Source: Deuterostichococcus epilithicus
Taxonomy: Eukaryota; Chlorophyta; Trebouxiophyceae; Prasiolales; Stichococcaceae
NCBI GenBank assembly: GCA_033439295.1
Contig: JAVTLE010000014.1
Location: forward strand, 2,294,001 to 2,358,000
DNA length: 64,000 bases
Direction of reading: 5' to 3'
Notes under the pieces: generated by a model
Database searches by the model: none
The model's input: the letters and a program-made list of their open reading frames with translations, nothing else
What the model was told of the DNA's origin: nothing
Position numbers and translations under genes: made by a program
Part shown: in pieces, positions 1-12,090 of the stretch
How the letters are laid out: every line of letters starts with the position of its first letter
How positions within the stretch are numbered: the stretch's first letter is position 1

Positions 1-2994
1 GTGTTCCTGAAAGCTGTGCAAGGATGGTAGGCTGATTGGGCTGATTCCGGAGTGTGTTTCGCGAGCAGGTGGTCTACTCGCAGAGGGTCGCAAAGGTGCT
101 GCACAACATACCGGTGCGATGCCTGCAGCGCAGCAAGGGGCAGGCCGCTTCCCATGTTCCGTCTGCCGCATGGCGGCATCCCAAGCATTGGAAGAAGCCA
201 GGTTCGACATCACCATGAAGACCAGCTCACAGGGTGACTTCACACAACAAAGCCTTTCAGCAGTAACCAGGACAATCGGTGTTTTCGAGCGCTCCACAGG
301 TGGCGCTGGCACTGGCGGTGCCGCTGATGACGGGGCAGCGCGCCCCAGCTGCTGCGGGCCAGGCGCCGACGTATGGCGCCATCCTCCGCGGCAGCGTCGC
401 CTATCTGGCCAGCTTCTCTGCGGCGCTCCTCACCCCCGCCCTGCTCGGCCTGGCGCGCGCGCTGGTGTCCGGTGAGTCGCCTTGCGCCGCGCCAGCATGC
501 TGCGGCAGAGGCCGGTATGACTCGGCCTCATCAGCATTCTGGGCGTCTTCCTGTATGAGCCTTCATCACCTCCTGTTTGGCGCGCAGACGGATGCTGGTA
601 TGGCACAGAGCTCCCCACTGTTCGAGCAGCCTGATGAACGGGTATGAGCGCCCTGTTGACACGTGCAATGTGTATCATGCGCAGGCCGGCCAATGGTGTG
701 GTACTCGGACCACCGGCTGGCGTTCCTGATGTACGTGCCGGCCTCTCTGGCAGGCCTCCTGGCAGTGCAGGTGCGACATGGAGTGCGCCTTCCCGACACT
801 GATGGGCATCGGAGACCATGCAGCCTGCACGGCCGTGCATGGGAGTCCTGCGTCTCGTGCAGCCGACCGGCTTTCAGTTCAATGAGCTGTCGAGCTACAA
901 ACATATGGCGACCAGCAGGAAGGAGGGTCTCGAGTGCGCTGCAGGGATGGGCGGGGCGGGCGCTGCGGCTGGACTTGGCCAATGCGCTGCTGGGCATGGC
1001 TGTGGTGCTGGGCGGTCTCGCGAGCGTGATGACCAGCCTGCAGCTGGGGTCCGCATTCCTGTTCGCCTCCTGGGCCGCGGCCGCCCTGCTCGGCATGCCC
1101 GCCGCCGGCCGGGTGCGCAGCGGTCGCCTCGCCTCTGGCGTGACCCCCGGCCCCTGGTTGTGCCGCATGCAATTGCGCCATGCATTCTTGCAGGTGCCAT
1201 GCTGGTCAGCCTGCTGTCGACAGACATCGCCCGTTGCTCAGCGTTCTGGCGGAGCGTGGCGTCCCGAGTGAGGTTTCTGTGCTGTCCTGCCAGCAGGAGC
1301 GCACGCGGCGCAGCCTGCTGACAGGCCTCGCGGCGGCGACCGCACCCGTGGCCTTCTCGCTGCCGATCGCCTTCCTGCTGGCCAACGTGTTGATCGACAA
1401 GACCAGCATGATGGGCGTGCTGCCGCCGCCGCTGGGGCCCGCGGTGCCCGACATCATCATTGGCGCGGTCGTTGGCCTGTCTGCGGCGCTGGCGGCGGGT
1501 TCCATGGGCGTCTGGCTGCCCGCCCTGCTGCCCAGGCGCCGGCTGCGGGTGAGGCTTCGTCTGTGCGACAGCCTCCCGAGACTTCACTACAGTCAGGGTT
1601 CCCCACAGTGGCGTCCCTTGGGCTTTCCTGTTTGCAGGGAGGATGAAGGTTCCTGATGACCGTGTGCCGGGCCTGGCAGCGCCCACCGCTACGCTGGCAA
1701 GGGCCGCCATGACGTGTGCAGCTCTGCGTGGGGCGCGTATCCTGCTGGCACGCAGTGCTCTCACAAACCCACTCACCCCCATTTCCCCTGTGCAGCTGCT
1801 GGCGAGCCTGCTGCTTCTGTTTGCGGTGGCCGCCGCCGCGGCCGCGTCGCTGGCGGCGCAGCCCTACAGCGTGCGCGCCCCCAAGCGCATCCTGGTGCAC
1901 CACGTTTTCAACCAGCGCTCCAACAGCAGCGGCGGCGGCATTGCCTCCGACCAGATCGTCATCGGCGGCTCGGACGTGGTGCTCGTGGAGGATGTGCTGG
2001 AGCTCAGCGGGCTGCAGCGGCTGCCCAAGTCGCACCGCGACTGGCAGGTGCATGCTGGGCCTGCCTCACTGCATTTTGGCCGACCGTCACGTTCCTCGGA
2101 GGTATTCGACGATCTGCACCACGCGCGTCTGGCACTCGACGACCGATGCCGGCTGTCGCAACCCTCACTCAGGCAGGCATGTACCCATTGCGGCGTGGGC
2201 ATAGCCGCACAGCGTACCGCCCAGCTCATCACCGCTGCCGGGAGCTGAGGCCATGCACCCATGCTGCTGCGCAGACGATGTACCCGCTGACGGGGCGGCT
2301 GGACGGCGTCGTCGTCGCGGCAGAGCTGCCGTCGCGGCCCCCCCTCGCGATGCTGCCCAGCGTGACGCTGCTTGCGCGGGGCGCCAGCCCGGCCGGCGGC
2401 GAGCGGCTGCGCCTGCGCCTGCACACGGGGCTACCCTGCTGGGGCACCCTGAACATGACCGGCGACATCACAGGCTGGTCGTTCGCGCCGGGGCTGCCCC
2501 ACAGCAGCACTTCCCAGGTGCGCGCGAGTCGAGGGCGTCTCGCTCTGGTGCATTGCGCCTGGCATGCGGCCTCCAGGCAAGCACCCTGCCGCTGCGCGCC
2601 GTCCGGGCGCCATGAGGCGCAGGGTTTGACCGGGGGCACATGCCTCACTTCCGGGCGCTTGCTGTGCTTTGGTGCTGCGCCGTCCTGCATTAAGTGGCCG
2701 GGCCCAGTTTTCGACGTCTTGCGAGAAGCTGGCACTGCGTAGCTCGCTCGAAAGTCTGCCGCCCCGCTGCAGGGCGGCGGGGCGGAGCACGCAGTGCGCA
2801 TCGCCGGCAACGCGGGCAGCGAAGAGTGGCTCTTCTGGGTGGACCTGCGCCAGGGCGGCCGGCTGCACATCGAGGCGGCGGTGACCTACTGGCAGCGCTC
2901 CACGCCGGCGCTGGACAAGCTCATCTCGGAGCGCATGCCACCCTGGACCACGCTGCTGTCCGGCGTCAGCATGCACTCCGACTGGGCGTTCTGA
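1..2994 (+). CDS. ERMP1: ERMP1-like M28 endoplasmic reticulum metallopeptidase, C-terminal part (5' end outside window)
   Basis: Exons I can follow: 69-113, 300-471, 685-770, 945-1112, 1297-1548, 1796-2047, 2275-2517, 2773-2994 (TGA); every junction closes in phase. Only the membrane and C-terminal parts are present; the zinc peptidase domain lies upstream of the window. Hydrophobic segments lie in the 300-471, 685-770, 945-1112, 1297-1548 and 1796-2047 exons. Family landmarks are WYSDHRLAFLMYVP, a PDIIIGAVVGLSAAL helix, APKRILVHHVFNQRS after the last helix, and a lumenal beta domain (CWGTLNMTGDITGWSF; WLFWVDL) near the end. In the family this is a multipass ER aminopeptidase, with plant and algal homologues. 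The exact start at 1297 (or 1294) is uncertain, and a further small exon between 1113 and 1296 cannot be excluded. Confidence 0.82.
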
Positions 2995-3769
2995 CCGCGA
3001 GTGGTGGCAAAGATGCGGCGGCAAGGACTTGGCAGCGAGGATATGATGCAGATGAGCGCTGTTACCGGCATGCTGCGCCGCACTCACGGTGCATTGCAGT
3101 GCTGTGTGGACGAAGACGCGGCGGACATCTCTGCGTCCGCCTTCTTCGTCAATTCAGCCCTCTGACGCATTCTGCAGGAAGCTCTAGTCTGTCTGCTTGT
3201 CATGTGCTTTCAGGTAGAGGGATCTGCAGCATGCATGCCTTGATGGCAGTCCAGTTGCGCGAATGGAATTGCGGTATGACTCCAAACAGCTTTTAGAGCT
3301 TCTAGAGGCAGATTGAAGGCACCAACTTCCGTGACACATGCTCAGCCGGACTCTGTAAAAACACCAAGACTGATAGAAACCTGCTATAGGTATTAATGGC
3401 CCTGAAAGAAGTTCCTCGGTTTTAACAGGATGAACTGCACATCGCCGCCACCATTGACGCCATTGACGCCACATTCCACATCCTGACCGCCGAGCAAACC
3501 TGAATGCGACATGTGAAGAGTAAGACTTATGTGCACCCTCATTCAGCGCAACAAGTCGGGGGTTCTTGTCAGTGCGAATTACCTGCCTGTGCTGCACGCC
3601 GCCAAGGGGTTTTGCATTGAAACGCTGCAGCTCCGGGACGCCAATCCGCCTGGCTCATTGTTCTGCCAGGCCACAGAACGCACAAATGAAAGAGTAGGCA
3701 GCCGTCACACAATACTTTCAGACAGACAACGTTCAGTGGCGATCATGCAGTGCATGGGCAACATGATGC
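2995..3769. other. Intergenic region between convergent ERMP1-like and POLR3K genes
   Basis: The two genes converge here, so it should hold both 3' UTRs. Short open frames occur on both strands but none has a recognisable protein motif or plausible exon borders. No repeat or RNA gene seen. Confidence 0.5.
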
Positions 3770-4484
3770 TCACTCACCCTTCCAGCGGTGCCTGCAGGCA
3801 TGACACGAGAGCCACCTCATTTCAAAGACTTCCTGCACAGTCGAAATTTGCTGTAAAGCCAGAAATCAATAAGGTACATGCACGCACCCGCATTTGACGC
3901 ATGTGAAGAACAGCGTTGCCGCCTCATCGGCAGACCGCGTCTGGACCTCCCGGAAGTATGCCTTATCGTAGTTGCACTTGCCGCAGGTCACTGCACCACA
4001 GAGGAGCAGCGACTGTCAGCTTGGTTTGCAGGTCTCATCTGTCAGCGGCGATGGATGTGTCGAGACGCAGCACGACTCGCCTGACGTTTTTGGAGCGTTG
4101 CTCATCTGGGCCTCGGAGCTCAGCACGTCGTCCTGTGTTTTTCGAGCTGTCTTCATCGACCGGGAGATCTGCACAGCGGACGCACACCAATCAGCAGCTG
4201 GGTGCGGCGGCTGCGGCGCAACAGGTCGCATGACTGCGCACCGGTCGCAACAGCGATAGCTCCCTAGACGATTCCCACCTTGTTCTCGATCTGGTAGACG
4301 TACGCACATGTCTGGCAGAAGTACCTCAGCTGCTCCTCCTCGAATTCCACTGTAAGCAAGCGTATGGTGGTGCGCGTCATGGTGGTTCAGAGGAACGTGT
4401 CCCGTGTGCACGCCAGCAGCCATCATCAACATTTCGTGACGTACCTAATAGAAGGTTTGCACAGCTTGGACAGTAGCTTGTCAT
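3770..4484 (-). CDS. POLR3K: DNA-directed RNA polymerase III subunit RPC10/POLR3K (C11), TFIIS-like zinc-ribbon protein
   Basis: Five exons on the minus strand: 4445-4484 (ATG), 4279-4349, 4081-4168, 3888-3990, 3770-3791 (TGA). They give 107 residues, essentially the length of the human protein (108). The N-terminal zinc ribbon starts MTSYCPSCANLLL and continues with YFCQTCAYVYQIENK. The linker holds TQDDVLSS, matching the family's VDDVL. The C-terminal ribbon has VTCGKCNYDKAYF, then QTRSADE, the invariant acidic hairpin needed for RNA cleavage and termination by Pol III, and ends in GHRWKGE. The third intron only keeps frame with a GC donor (TCAG/GCGAGT at 4080) joined to the acceptor before 3990. 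A canonical GT choice would insert extra cysteines. The gene lies 3' of CobW on the same strand. Confidence 0.93.
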
Positions 4485-5182
4485 CGTTCCATGCACATGA
4501 AGCTGGCTGGCTGATGCTCAACTCGTTGTCAGGAATGTCGATCTGCGGAGCCAGCTGTATCGCTGCTTTGCGAGCTCGATGGTCTCTCGCGAAAGGTCTG
4601 AGGCGGAGACAGCAGCTGCTCGAAGATGCGAGTTACAGAACTGTTAACATGGAGCGCCGATTACCGGTTCGAGCCCGTTTGACCAGTCTCTGGCCGAACA
4701 TACGGCTGTTCAGATGGGAGCTTTCGAAAGGTACAATAGAAATTTGCCTTTAGAAGTGTGCCTCTGTCTGGATGTGGGCCTGCAACCGTTCAAGGTGCAG
4801 GCTGACTCGGATGGCGCCGAACATAAATTGTGACATGCCCCCTCGCGGGACAGCGTGCGTCACTGAGCTGAGATGGAAGAATTTGCCAGGAGACGAGCCG
4901 ATGGCGCTTGTCCTTGCAATAATTGGAAGGTGCAACAGGTATTGCTGCTGCTACGACGGTGCGTCAGGCGGCGTCCTGCGCAGCGTCGCCGCCAGCCGTG
5001 GCGCGCCAGGCCGTGACGCTCGCATGCGCAGGGTCCTGCTTCCCCTTCCAGTTGGCGACGTACCTGCGAAGACGAGTCCTTATACTCGACAGCCTTGTCG
5101 CTCTTGATCTCCGTAAACTGCCCAGGCGTGCCGTCGATGAACGCCGTCAAACGCAAGCAGTGAACAAACAGCTAAATGCAGC
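4485..5182. other. Spacer between CobW 3' end and POLR3K start, with one orphan exon-like segment
   Basis: About 700 bp separating two minus-strand genes. It should hold the CobW 3' UTR and the POLR3K promoter. The one structured piece is a 54-base open segment at 5064-5117 (minus) bounded by an AG acceptor and a GTACGT donor; see findings. A GGTTCGAGCCC match near 4668 is not part of a foldable tRNA. Confidence 0.45.
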
Positions 5183-8100
5183 TCACTTGGCCATCTCGTC
5201 GGGCGTGAGCAGCGCAGTGTCCAGCTGCGAGGAGATGGCCGCCTCGTCCATGCCCGCACCAATGAACACGATCTCTTGCCTGCACATGACGACGCAAACA
5301 GCAGGACATCAGCAGCGGACCGAAGACCTCCTAAGCTTGTGCCAGGGTCGAGAACCTGGAGCAGCCGCGGCAACACTAGCCAGCCATAAATGTGCTTTGG
5401 GCCATGGACACTCAGCACAACCTGCAGCAGCCTTGTGCAGTGGGGAGTGGCGCACCTGCGGTCGCCCCACTCTGTGGCGGGGTCGAAGTCCGCCAGGATG
5501 GTCGCCTGCTGCTCCTGCTCCTCAGGCCACTCCTCGTCCGGCACCGCCGCCCACCTGCAGACGATGTTGTACGCTGTGGCCACAAGCTGCGATAGCCTTA
5601 AAAATTCAGCTTGGCGTCCATGGACACTGCATCTGAAGAGAAGCCCGCCGTGACCCAGCAACCGGGTCCAGTCCCCTGTACGCTGCAGAGGATGCTGACT
5701 GCAGGATCTGAAGGCAAGGGTCCGGCTGACGGTCGGGACACGACGCCGCTTTTCAAAACCCGGCGCAGGGCACCAGGGGAAAGTGGGACCCACCAGTCGC
5801 CCTCGTCCCGGATCTCAAAGTGCTGCCCCGCGTGGCTCCAGTAGTAGGCCGTCGCGTGCGCGTTGCTCATCCACAGGAAGCCCTGCGCACCGGACCCGTC
5901 AGCACCGAGCATCGCCGGACCTCGTGCATGTCCGTGGTGCAGGCAGGGGCCGATCCAGCACCATGCAAACTCGAGAAAGTCCGTCCGCGTTCAGAGCAGA
6001 TTGGCTTGCCTTGGAGCGTAGCACGGCCTTGATAGGGGATGCGCCCTCTGCGCGCTGCTCGCCATCGATGGCCTTGTTGGTCGCCACCGGCAGCCACCGC
6101 AGCACCATGTTCTTCAGCCTGCAGGTGGCATGGCAGGTGACCCCTGACGGGCTGCTTCTCACAGTCCTGCTCGAACCCCGACAGGCCGTCAGCTGCTGGG
6201 TGCATACCTCGCCAGGTCCTGCTCAGTCAGAGGGCCAGCACAGGCGGGTGGCTGCGCTGCGAGCTGCAGGTCAGTTGTGAGGCCCATCTCTTCTGCCCGA
6301 GCGCTGGTGCACCTTTGGGGGTGGAAGGGCAGCCGCCTGGAGTACACGAAGCTGCGGATGCCGAAGCGCGCCGCCGCCGTGGTCTCCTGCCGCGCCGCGT
6401 GGCTGTGCCCTCGGCCGTGTCCGTCCTTGTCGTGGCTGTGGCTGTCGCTGCCGTTGCTGTGGCCGTGAGCGTGGCCGTGGTCGTGCCTGTGCTCCGGGTG
6501 GTCGTGGCTGGGGTCGTCGCAGCCGCCGCAATCTGCGCCACTGTGGCTGTGGCTGTGGCCATCGCCGTGGTCATGTCGGTCCTTTGCCGCCTCTGCGGCC
6601 TGCACGGTGCGAGCGCTGCTCTTGTGGAGGAGCTTTCAGGCTGAGCGATGCCACAGTGCTGCAGGAGGTCTCACCTGATGCCCCACTCGTTTTGGAGACG
6701 GGAACTGCCACGACTGGCAGTCCACCAAACAGGTGGTGCCGGCAAGCGGCAATGACAGCACGGGGTATCGTAGCGACTTGCAAGAGCAGGGGGAGGGAAG
6801 GGAACCTGAGCGCGAGCGGCGGCGACGACGCCGCGGTGCTGGCCCTCAATGTTGAGGTTGGCCACCAGGGAGTGAGCGCCCTTGCCAAACACTTGCTCCA
6901 GCGGCACCACGCCCTGTTGGCATGGCACCACCTGCGCAGAGCGTCTCCTTATGACAGCATGCTGTAGCATGGCACGCCGTAGCTTGTGAACAAGAGGCAG
7001 CAGTCAAGCAAGGCCACGCAGGCTCGCGCGTCTCACATATTGTGCTGCATGATGCAGGCGAGCCCGCACCAGAACCTTCTGCATGCACGCCAATGGGTAC
7101 CAGACGGTGTAGCAGATGTAGTGCAGCCACATGCAGGAGCAGGTGTGGCACTCACGGTTGCGAAGGGGTTGAGGGAGGCCACGATGGCGTGCAGCTGGTC
7201 CAGCTCCCCCTCCTTCAGCAGGTCCGTCTTGTTCAGCAGCACATAGTCTGCGCACCTGCGCCACAGTCAGCTGCGCACACATTTGCGAGACGTTCAGTTC
7301 GTTTGGGCTGCTGTGCCACACAAGCTCGTCGCTGCAGTGAAAGCAAGCTGGAAGCGCTGGCAACCCTGTCACGCCGCCCTCTGCAGCTGGTCAGCTGTTT
7401 TAAGCGGCTGGTATATGCACCGCTGACAGCAGTGGGGCTTGAATCACTCTCTCAACTCCGGCAGGAAGGCCTGATGGTCTGCAAGCGATAGAATTTCGCA
7501 ATGAGCCGCACTCGAGCTGCTCCACCAGCAGGTCGACCACGGGGCGCAGGTTTCCGCCCTCGCCCAGCTCCGGGCGCGACATGATGGGCGCCCGGGACGC
7601 GTAGTCCGCCAGAAAGCTGCCACAGTCGAGCACCGTGACAAGTGTGTCCAGCCGCAGGCGCTGCATCAGCGGCCGCCGTGCCTCAGTCGCCTCCATGAAG
7701 CGGTCGCGGATGGCGTGCGGCTCCGCAACGCCCGAGTTTTCCAGCACGATCCTGTACCGATGAGAGTGCTGTTATGAGACAAGTGTTTGACAACATGTGG
7801 TGCGGATCGGTCAGTCATGTGACGCCCCGCTGCTGAGGCAAGCACCCCAGCAGGGGCAGCACCACGCACCCCTCAGCTCTGCCTTCGCAGCGGTTCATGA
7901 TGTACTTGGTTGCAATGACACAAAACATCGATATACCTGTCAAAGGGCTGGCCGCGCTTGTCGCTCAGCGCGATGAGCTGCTCGAACGATGCAAACAGCT
8001 CGTCCTGGATGCTGCAGCCTGTATTGTGTCATCAGATCGACAATCACTTTCAAGAGTGTGTGCAAGTCATAATGCATCTTTGAAGCAGACCTTGATTAGC

Positions 8101-8511
8101 TTTGCTGCAATGACTATGCGAAATGAGCATCAGACCCACATGCGCAGCCGTTGGCCAGCTCGATGGTGTCCGTCAGGTCGGATGTGGAGTTCAGTTGCTG
8201 GCTGCGGCCGCGGTTGCGATCATTGCGCAGCAGTTTGGCATCCACGTTGATAGTCGCCACATCGTTGACGATGCACCCTATGCGCAGGTCTGCTGTGTTC
8301 TCCAGCAGATGCCGCAGCACCGTCGTCTTGCCTGCGGCATGACGACACCATCAAGCGGCGTCTCTGGGTGATGCAGCGCATGTGGTTCAATGGGTCATTT
8401 TTAGAGAGCACACGGTCACGAACCTGCGCCGAGAAAGCCGCTGAGCATAGTGACTGGCACTTGGTTTTGCAGGCCAGGTGCTGTGCCGTGCTCTGCCGCT
8501 GGATCTGCCAT
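5183..8511 (-). CDS. CobW/COG0523 family GTPase (putative metal chaperone) with histidine-rich insert
   Basis: Eleven exons, all closing in phase: 8424-8511 (ATG), 8140-8331, 7937-8018, 7512-7751, 7156-7255, 6806-6931, 6313-6599, 6010-6118, 5794-5882, 5456-5554, 5183-5279 (TGA); 502 residues. Walker A is SGFLGAGKTT, split by intron 1. Then come a conserved NDVATINVDA strand, the metal-binding ELANGCACCSI with the family CxCC motif, LENSGVAEP, and NKTD for guanine. Exon 6313-6599 carries a run of His-Asp/His-Ser repeats, likely a zinc-binding loop. The CobW_C domain follows (RLPFHPQR, GFLWMSNAHA, DWWAAVP, QEIVFIGAGMD). Such proteins load or buffer metals, often zinc. The C-terminal part resembles the bacterial YciC-type subgroup, so I give no gene symbol. 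The intron after 6010 has a GC donor (AAG/GCAAGC). The start lies 351 bp from the divergent HCAR start. Confidence 0.93.
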
Positions 8512-8862
8512 CGGTGCACAACTCTCTGGGTGCAGAAAACGCTACTTCCTGAATGTGATGCGCAGGCTCCTGCACGAACCACCGCGACAAGTGACCAGAT
8601 TGGAATGCTGTGAATAAGGTGGCGGAACAAAGTTTTCTTCAAGTCCAGGTGCAGAAGCATTGATGCACGTGCATGGTGCTGAGCTGTCCGAGCTGTGGTG
8701 CATGGCGTGCATTCCGGCCTGAATGCACAACAGGTCACCTCTGCAGTCATCGACAGCATCCGTCTGCGCCTGTTGTGGTCAGCATCTTCGCGCACGCGCT
8801 TGTTGACGTTGACGTCGTGGCGTTCAAAATGCTTTGAATTGCTTTGTCCCTCGGAACGACAC
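8512..8862. promoter_or_regulatory. Shared divergent promoter region of CobW (-) and HCAR (+)
   Basis: A 351 bp interval between two start codons pointing away from each other must hold both 5' UTRs and promoters. I see no clear TATA box or named motif in it. The open frame on the plus strand that includes HCAR exon 1 continues upstream here, so the HCAR start could lie further left. Confidence 0.45.
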
Positions 8863-11800
8863 ATGATGCTGTCAGAGCGCCTGCTGTCCTCGACTCACTG
8901 CAGCACAGCCAGTCGTGCAGATGGTACATCCATGTGGTGTGCGACGTACTCGCCAAGGCATACGAGGCATCATCGTCGACTAAACACGCCATGCGCCAGC
9001 GCGGCGGTGACCCGCGGCGGCAGCAGCAGCAAGCAGCCACCTGCAGACTGGCGCGAGAAGTCCAGACCGATCAAGCCAGGTCTTTTGTGTGCTGCAGAAC
9101 CCCTGTGCATGTATGCTGGGTGCGCCAGCGCGTGCTCATGGCGGCTTGTCACGTACATGCAGGTGGAACATATCCCGCAAAGGAGTTTTGCAGCCAGTGC
9201 GGCCTTTGCGACACGTAAGCCCCGCACTTGATTCGCATGCGAGGCTTGAGACTGCAGCTGGATATTGCATGTACTCTCATGCATCCTCCAGCACTAATGC
9301 AGGTACTATATACACCATGTCAGAGATGCCTGCGCCTTTCTCGGGCCGGGCATGTCGCGCACTGAGCAGCTCGAGGAGCAGGTGCACGGCCGCAGTCGGT
9401 GAGGTTTCTTCTGAGGTGCTGGGCCCAAGCGTTCGGATCATACCTTTTGAACCTTGGGTTGAATCTTACGGAAGGCAAGCATGCAACAGCGCGTTGCTTG
9501 GGTGCATCGCACCTCCCGGCTCACACGCATGTCACTATGCACTCAGGGACCTCGACAACATGGACGACCTGCTGTTTGGCGTCCACGAGGAGATGCTGTA
9601 TGCGCGCAATTCGCCGCCGGTGGACGGTGCGCAGTGGACCGGCATCGTGACACAGATCGCGATTGACATGCTGGAGTCGGGGGCAGTCGAAGCCGTCGTG
9701 TGCGTGCAGTCTCAGGACGGAGACCGCTTCGGGCCAAAGCCGGTGCACACTCTGAGCCCTGTGCCGCACCCCCTTCTGCATGGCATCATGTTTGCACTTT
9801 GAAGGCATCCAAATTTGCAGCATGTAAAGCAGCACACCCGAACCTGCTCCAAGGAGGTGATGAGACATGTGCGCAAGCAGGTCGTCGCACGCTGCAAAGA
9901 GGACATCTTGAAAGCCAGAGGCGTGAAGCCGACCCTGTCGCCAAACCTCAACGTGCTCGCCACAGTAGAGGCGCTTGATGTCAAGAGGCTTCTCTTCATC
10001 GGCGTCGGGTGCCAGGTGCTGCAGCCGCCAGCGTCTGCCAGATACTGCAACAGTCAATGTCGGCACCAATCTGCTTTTGTCCTGATGCTGGAAGCCTTTC
10101 TCGTCATCAGCAACACCGAACAACTGCTGTGCGACACAGGATATGCTGTATGCAGGTTACAGCGCTGCGCAGCATCGAGCAGTATCTGCAGCTGGACAAG
10201 CTGTACGTATTGGGGGTGCGCAATTGAAGCCTCCAGTTCTGAAGCCTTCAAGATGGACAACCCGGTTCCCGACTGCCACACATGCAATGGGCAGTGCATC
10301 ATGCAAAGCGTGATGATGGCGCCATGATTACGGCGCAGACGAACTGCGTCGACAATGGCCCCCGCGAGGGCCTCGCGACGTTCCTCGAGGCGGCCAGCGA
10401 CGAGCCAGACACCGTGCTGCACTACGAGTTCATGCAGGTGCCTCCAGTCCTGCAGTGCGTGGCCTGGGTTCCATCCTCTGCCGCAGTGCCCCTTTCAAGG
10501 GTCTTGAAAGGGCTGGGTGTGCGTGGTCTGCGCAGGACTACAGGGTGCACATCAAGCACACAGATGGACGCTTTGAGTATGTGCCCTACTTCAGCCTCCC
10601 AGCCGGTGAGCTCCCTCACACTGACAGTGACATCGGGGCACGGTCAGAACCGTGCAGCTCGTCGACGCCCAACCGTGCTGCTTCCATCAACTGGAGTTCC
10701 GCCCGCTGTCACGGCAGGCGAGCTTAACGAGGTCATTGCGCCGTCGTGCTACTCGTGCTTCGACTACACCAACTCCCTTGCAGACATGGTGAGCTCTGCC
10801 ACCTTCCGCCGCAAACCTCTGCCCCGATCACTGTTCACAGCCACGTGTTCTGATGTCTTTTCAGGTCTTGAGTGGTGCAGACTGGTGACTTTGTCGTCGT
10901 GTCGCAGGTGGTAGGCTACATGGGGGTCCCATACATGCATACCGACATGACTTCACATCCACAGGCGCGCCCTGCACTGCCTCGTTGGGCATGATGCTTT
11001 AGGGGTCCCCTGCCGCACTCCCAACACCTGCCAGCTCTCGAGTGCCGCAGCTGACCTGCTTAGGGGTCAGCTGCCTGCAGTCCTGCCCGTGCAGCATCCC
11101 CGTGTGGGCCGGAGCTCTGCTTGAGCCACGGCGGGGTGTTCTTGACTGCAGTATGTGACGGTGCGGAATGAGCGCGGCCGGGAGATGCTGGACGCGATGC
11201 GGCCGCGCCTCGTAGCCACGCCCACCTCCGCCTCCGGCGACCGCAAGCCCTTCGTCCTGCAGACAGTCGAGGCCGACGACGAGTGCGCCCTTACCCGCCA
11301 CTCAGCTTGCTTTCAAGGACCTGCTCAAGATGCATGGTAGCTGTGGACTCTGTGTCGCATTGATCCCCGCCGGCTGCCATCACTCTCAACTTGGCGCACT
11401 ACTTTTGCCGCGACATGCAACTGTCCACCTTCCGGGCATGCAACACACGAGCCTCCGGCGACTTGCGGTCCAGGGCAAAGCTGGGGCGTGCGCCAAACCC
11501 GCTTCCGCGCTGGGCGGGCGAGATCCTGGCCAAGCTGCTGCTGCGGGTGGGGCCGACCGGGTTGGAGTTCGGCCGCTATAGCATCGAGTACCATTGTGCG
11601 CGTCCTTGAACCTTCATCATCACTTGTTGACCCGTCATGTCTGCATGCAGTCCCAGTGCACATGGACATGCAAGGCGTATGCCGCCCCGCTTGCCGAACC
11701 AACCAGGCATATGTAGAGAGGCTGACCTGCCGCAAACTGCACAGGGATCCGCAACTACCTGTACGTGCACCGCCACATGGGCGCCAAGCGAGCGGCGCAG

Positions 11801-12090
11801 CACATTCCGGAGTACGCCAAGCGAGTTGTGGCGATGTATGACCGCGACGGCACCGTCTCAAAACGGTGCACAGCAACCCCTTGTGTTTTCCTTTTGCTTC
11901 ACAATGCGCCTGGCGTTGGCACTCCATGCGGGCGGGTTTGTCACGTTGCTTGTGCATGTCCAGGTTGAAGATGGCGCCGGGGCCAACCTCGCAGCATCAA
12001 GCAGCGCCGGCAGCCGGGCCGCCGCTGCCGCTCGTCGCAGCTGCCGCTGCTCTTGCAGCCGCCGCCACATGGTGGTTCCTGCCGAAGTGA
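8863..12090 (+). CDS. HCAR: 7-hydroxymethyl chlorophyll a reductase (HCAR), FrhB family, with C-terminal membrane segment
   Basis: Fourteen exons, all in phase: 8863-9079, 9163-9214, 9303-9398, 9547-9742, 9881-10015, 10156-10215, 10339-10437, 10536-10605, 10718-10788, 10908-10964, 11152-11282, 11474-11595, 11745-11865, 11964-12090 (TGA); about 517 residues. HCAR is a plastid iron-sulphur flavoenzyme completing chlorophyll b to a conversion with reduced ferredoxin. Diagnostic stretches are EFCSQCGLCDT, VHEEMLYARN, DGAQWTGIVT, GVKPTLSPNLN, GVGCQ, TNCVDNG, APSCYSCFDYTN, YVTVRNERGREML and GLEFGRYSIEYH. The first about 50 residues are Ser/Thr/Arg-rich, as expected of a plastid transit peptide; I chose the ATG at 8863 (8866 is equally possible). 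The last exon adds a proline-rich linker and one hydrophobic Ala-rich segment ending in WWFLPK. The intron after 10964 has a GC donor. Confidence 0.95.

Noticed and set aside
430-2870. Several 130-295-codon minus-strand frames opposite the ERMP1-like gene
   Set aside because: They mirror GC-rich exons of the plus-strand gene and show Arg/Pro/Ala-rich shadow composition with no conserved motif.
3990-4081. A canonical GT donor for POLR3K intron 3
   Set aside because: It would add cysteine-rich residues between the two zinc ribbons or break frame; the GC donor gives the expected 107-residue protein.
4590-4690. A tRNA B-box-like GGTTCGAGCCC near 4668
   Set aside because: The flanks do not form a T stem of five pairs or a seven-pair acceptor stem, and no D arm is visible.
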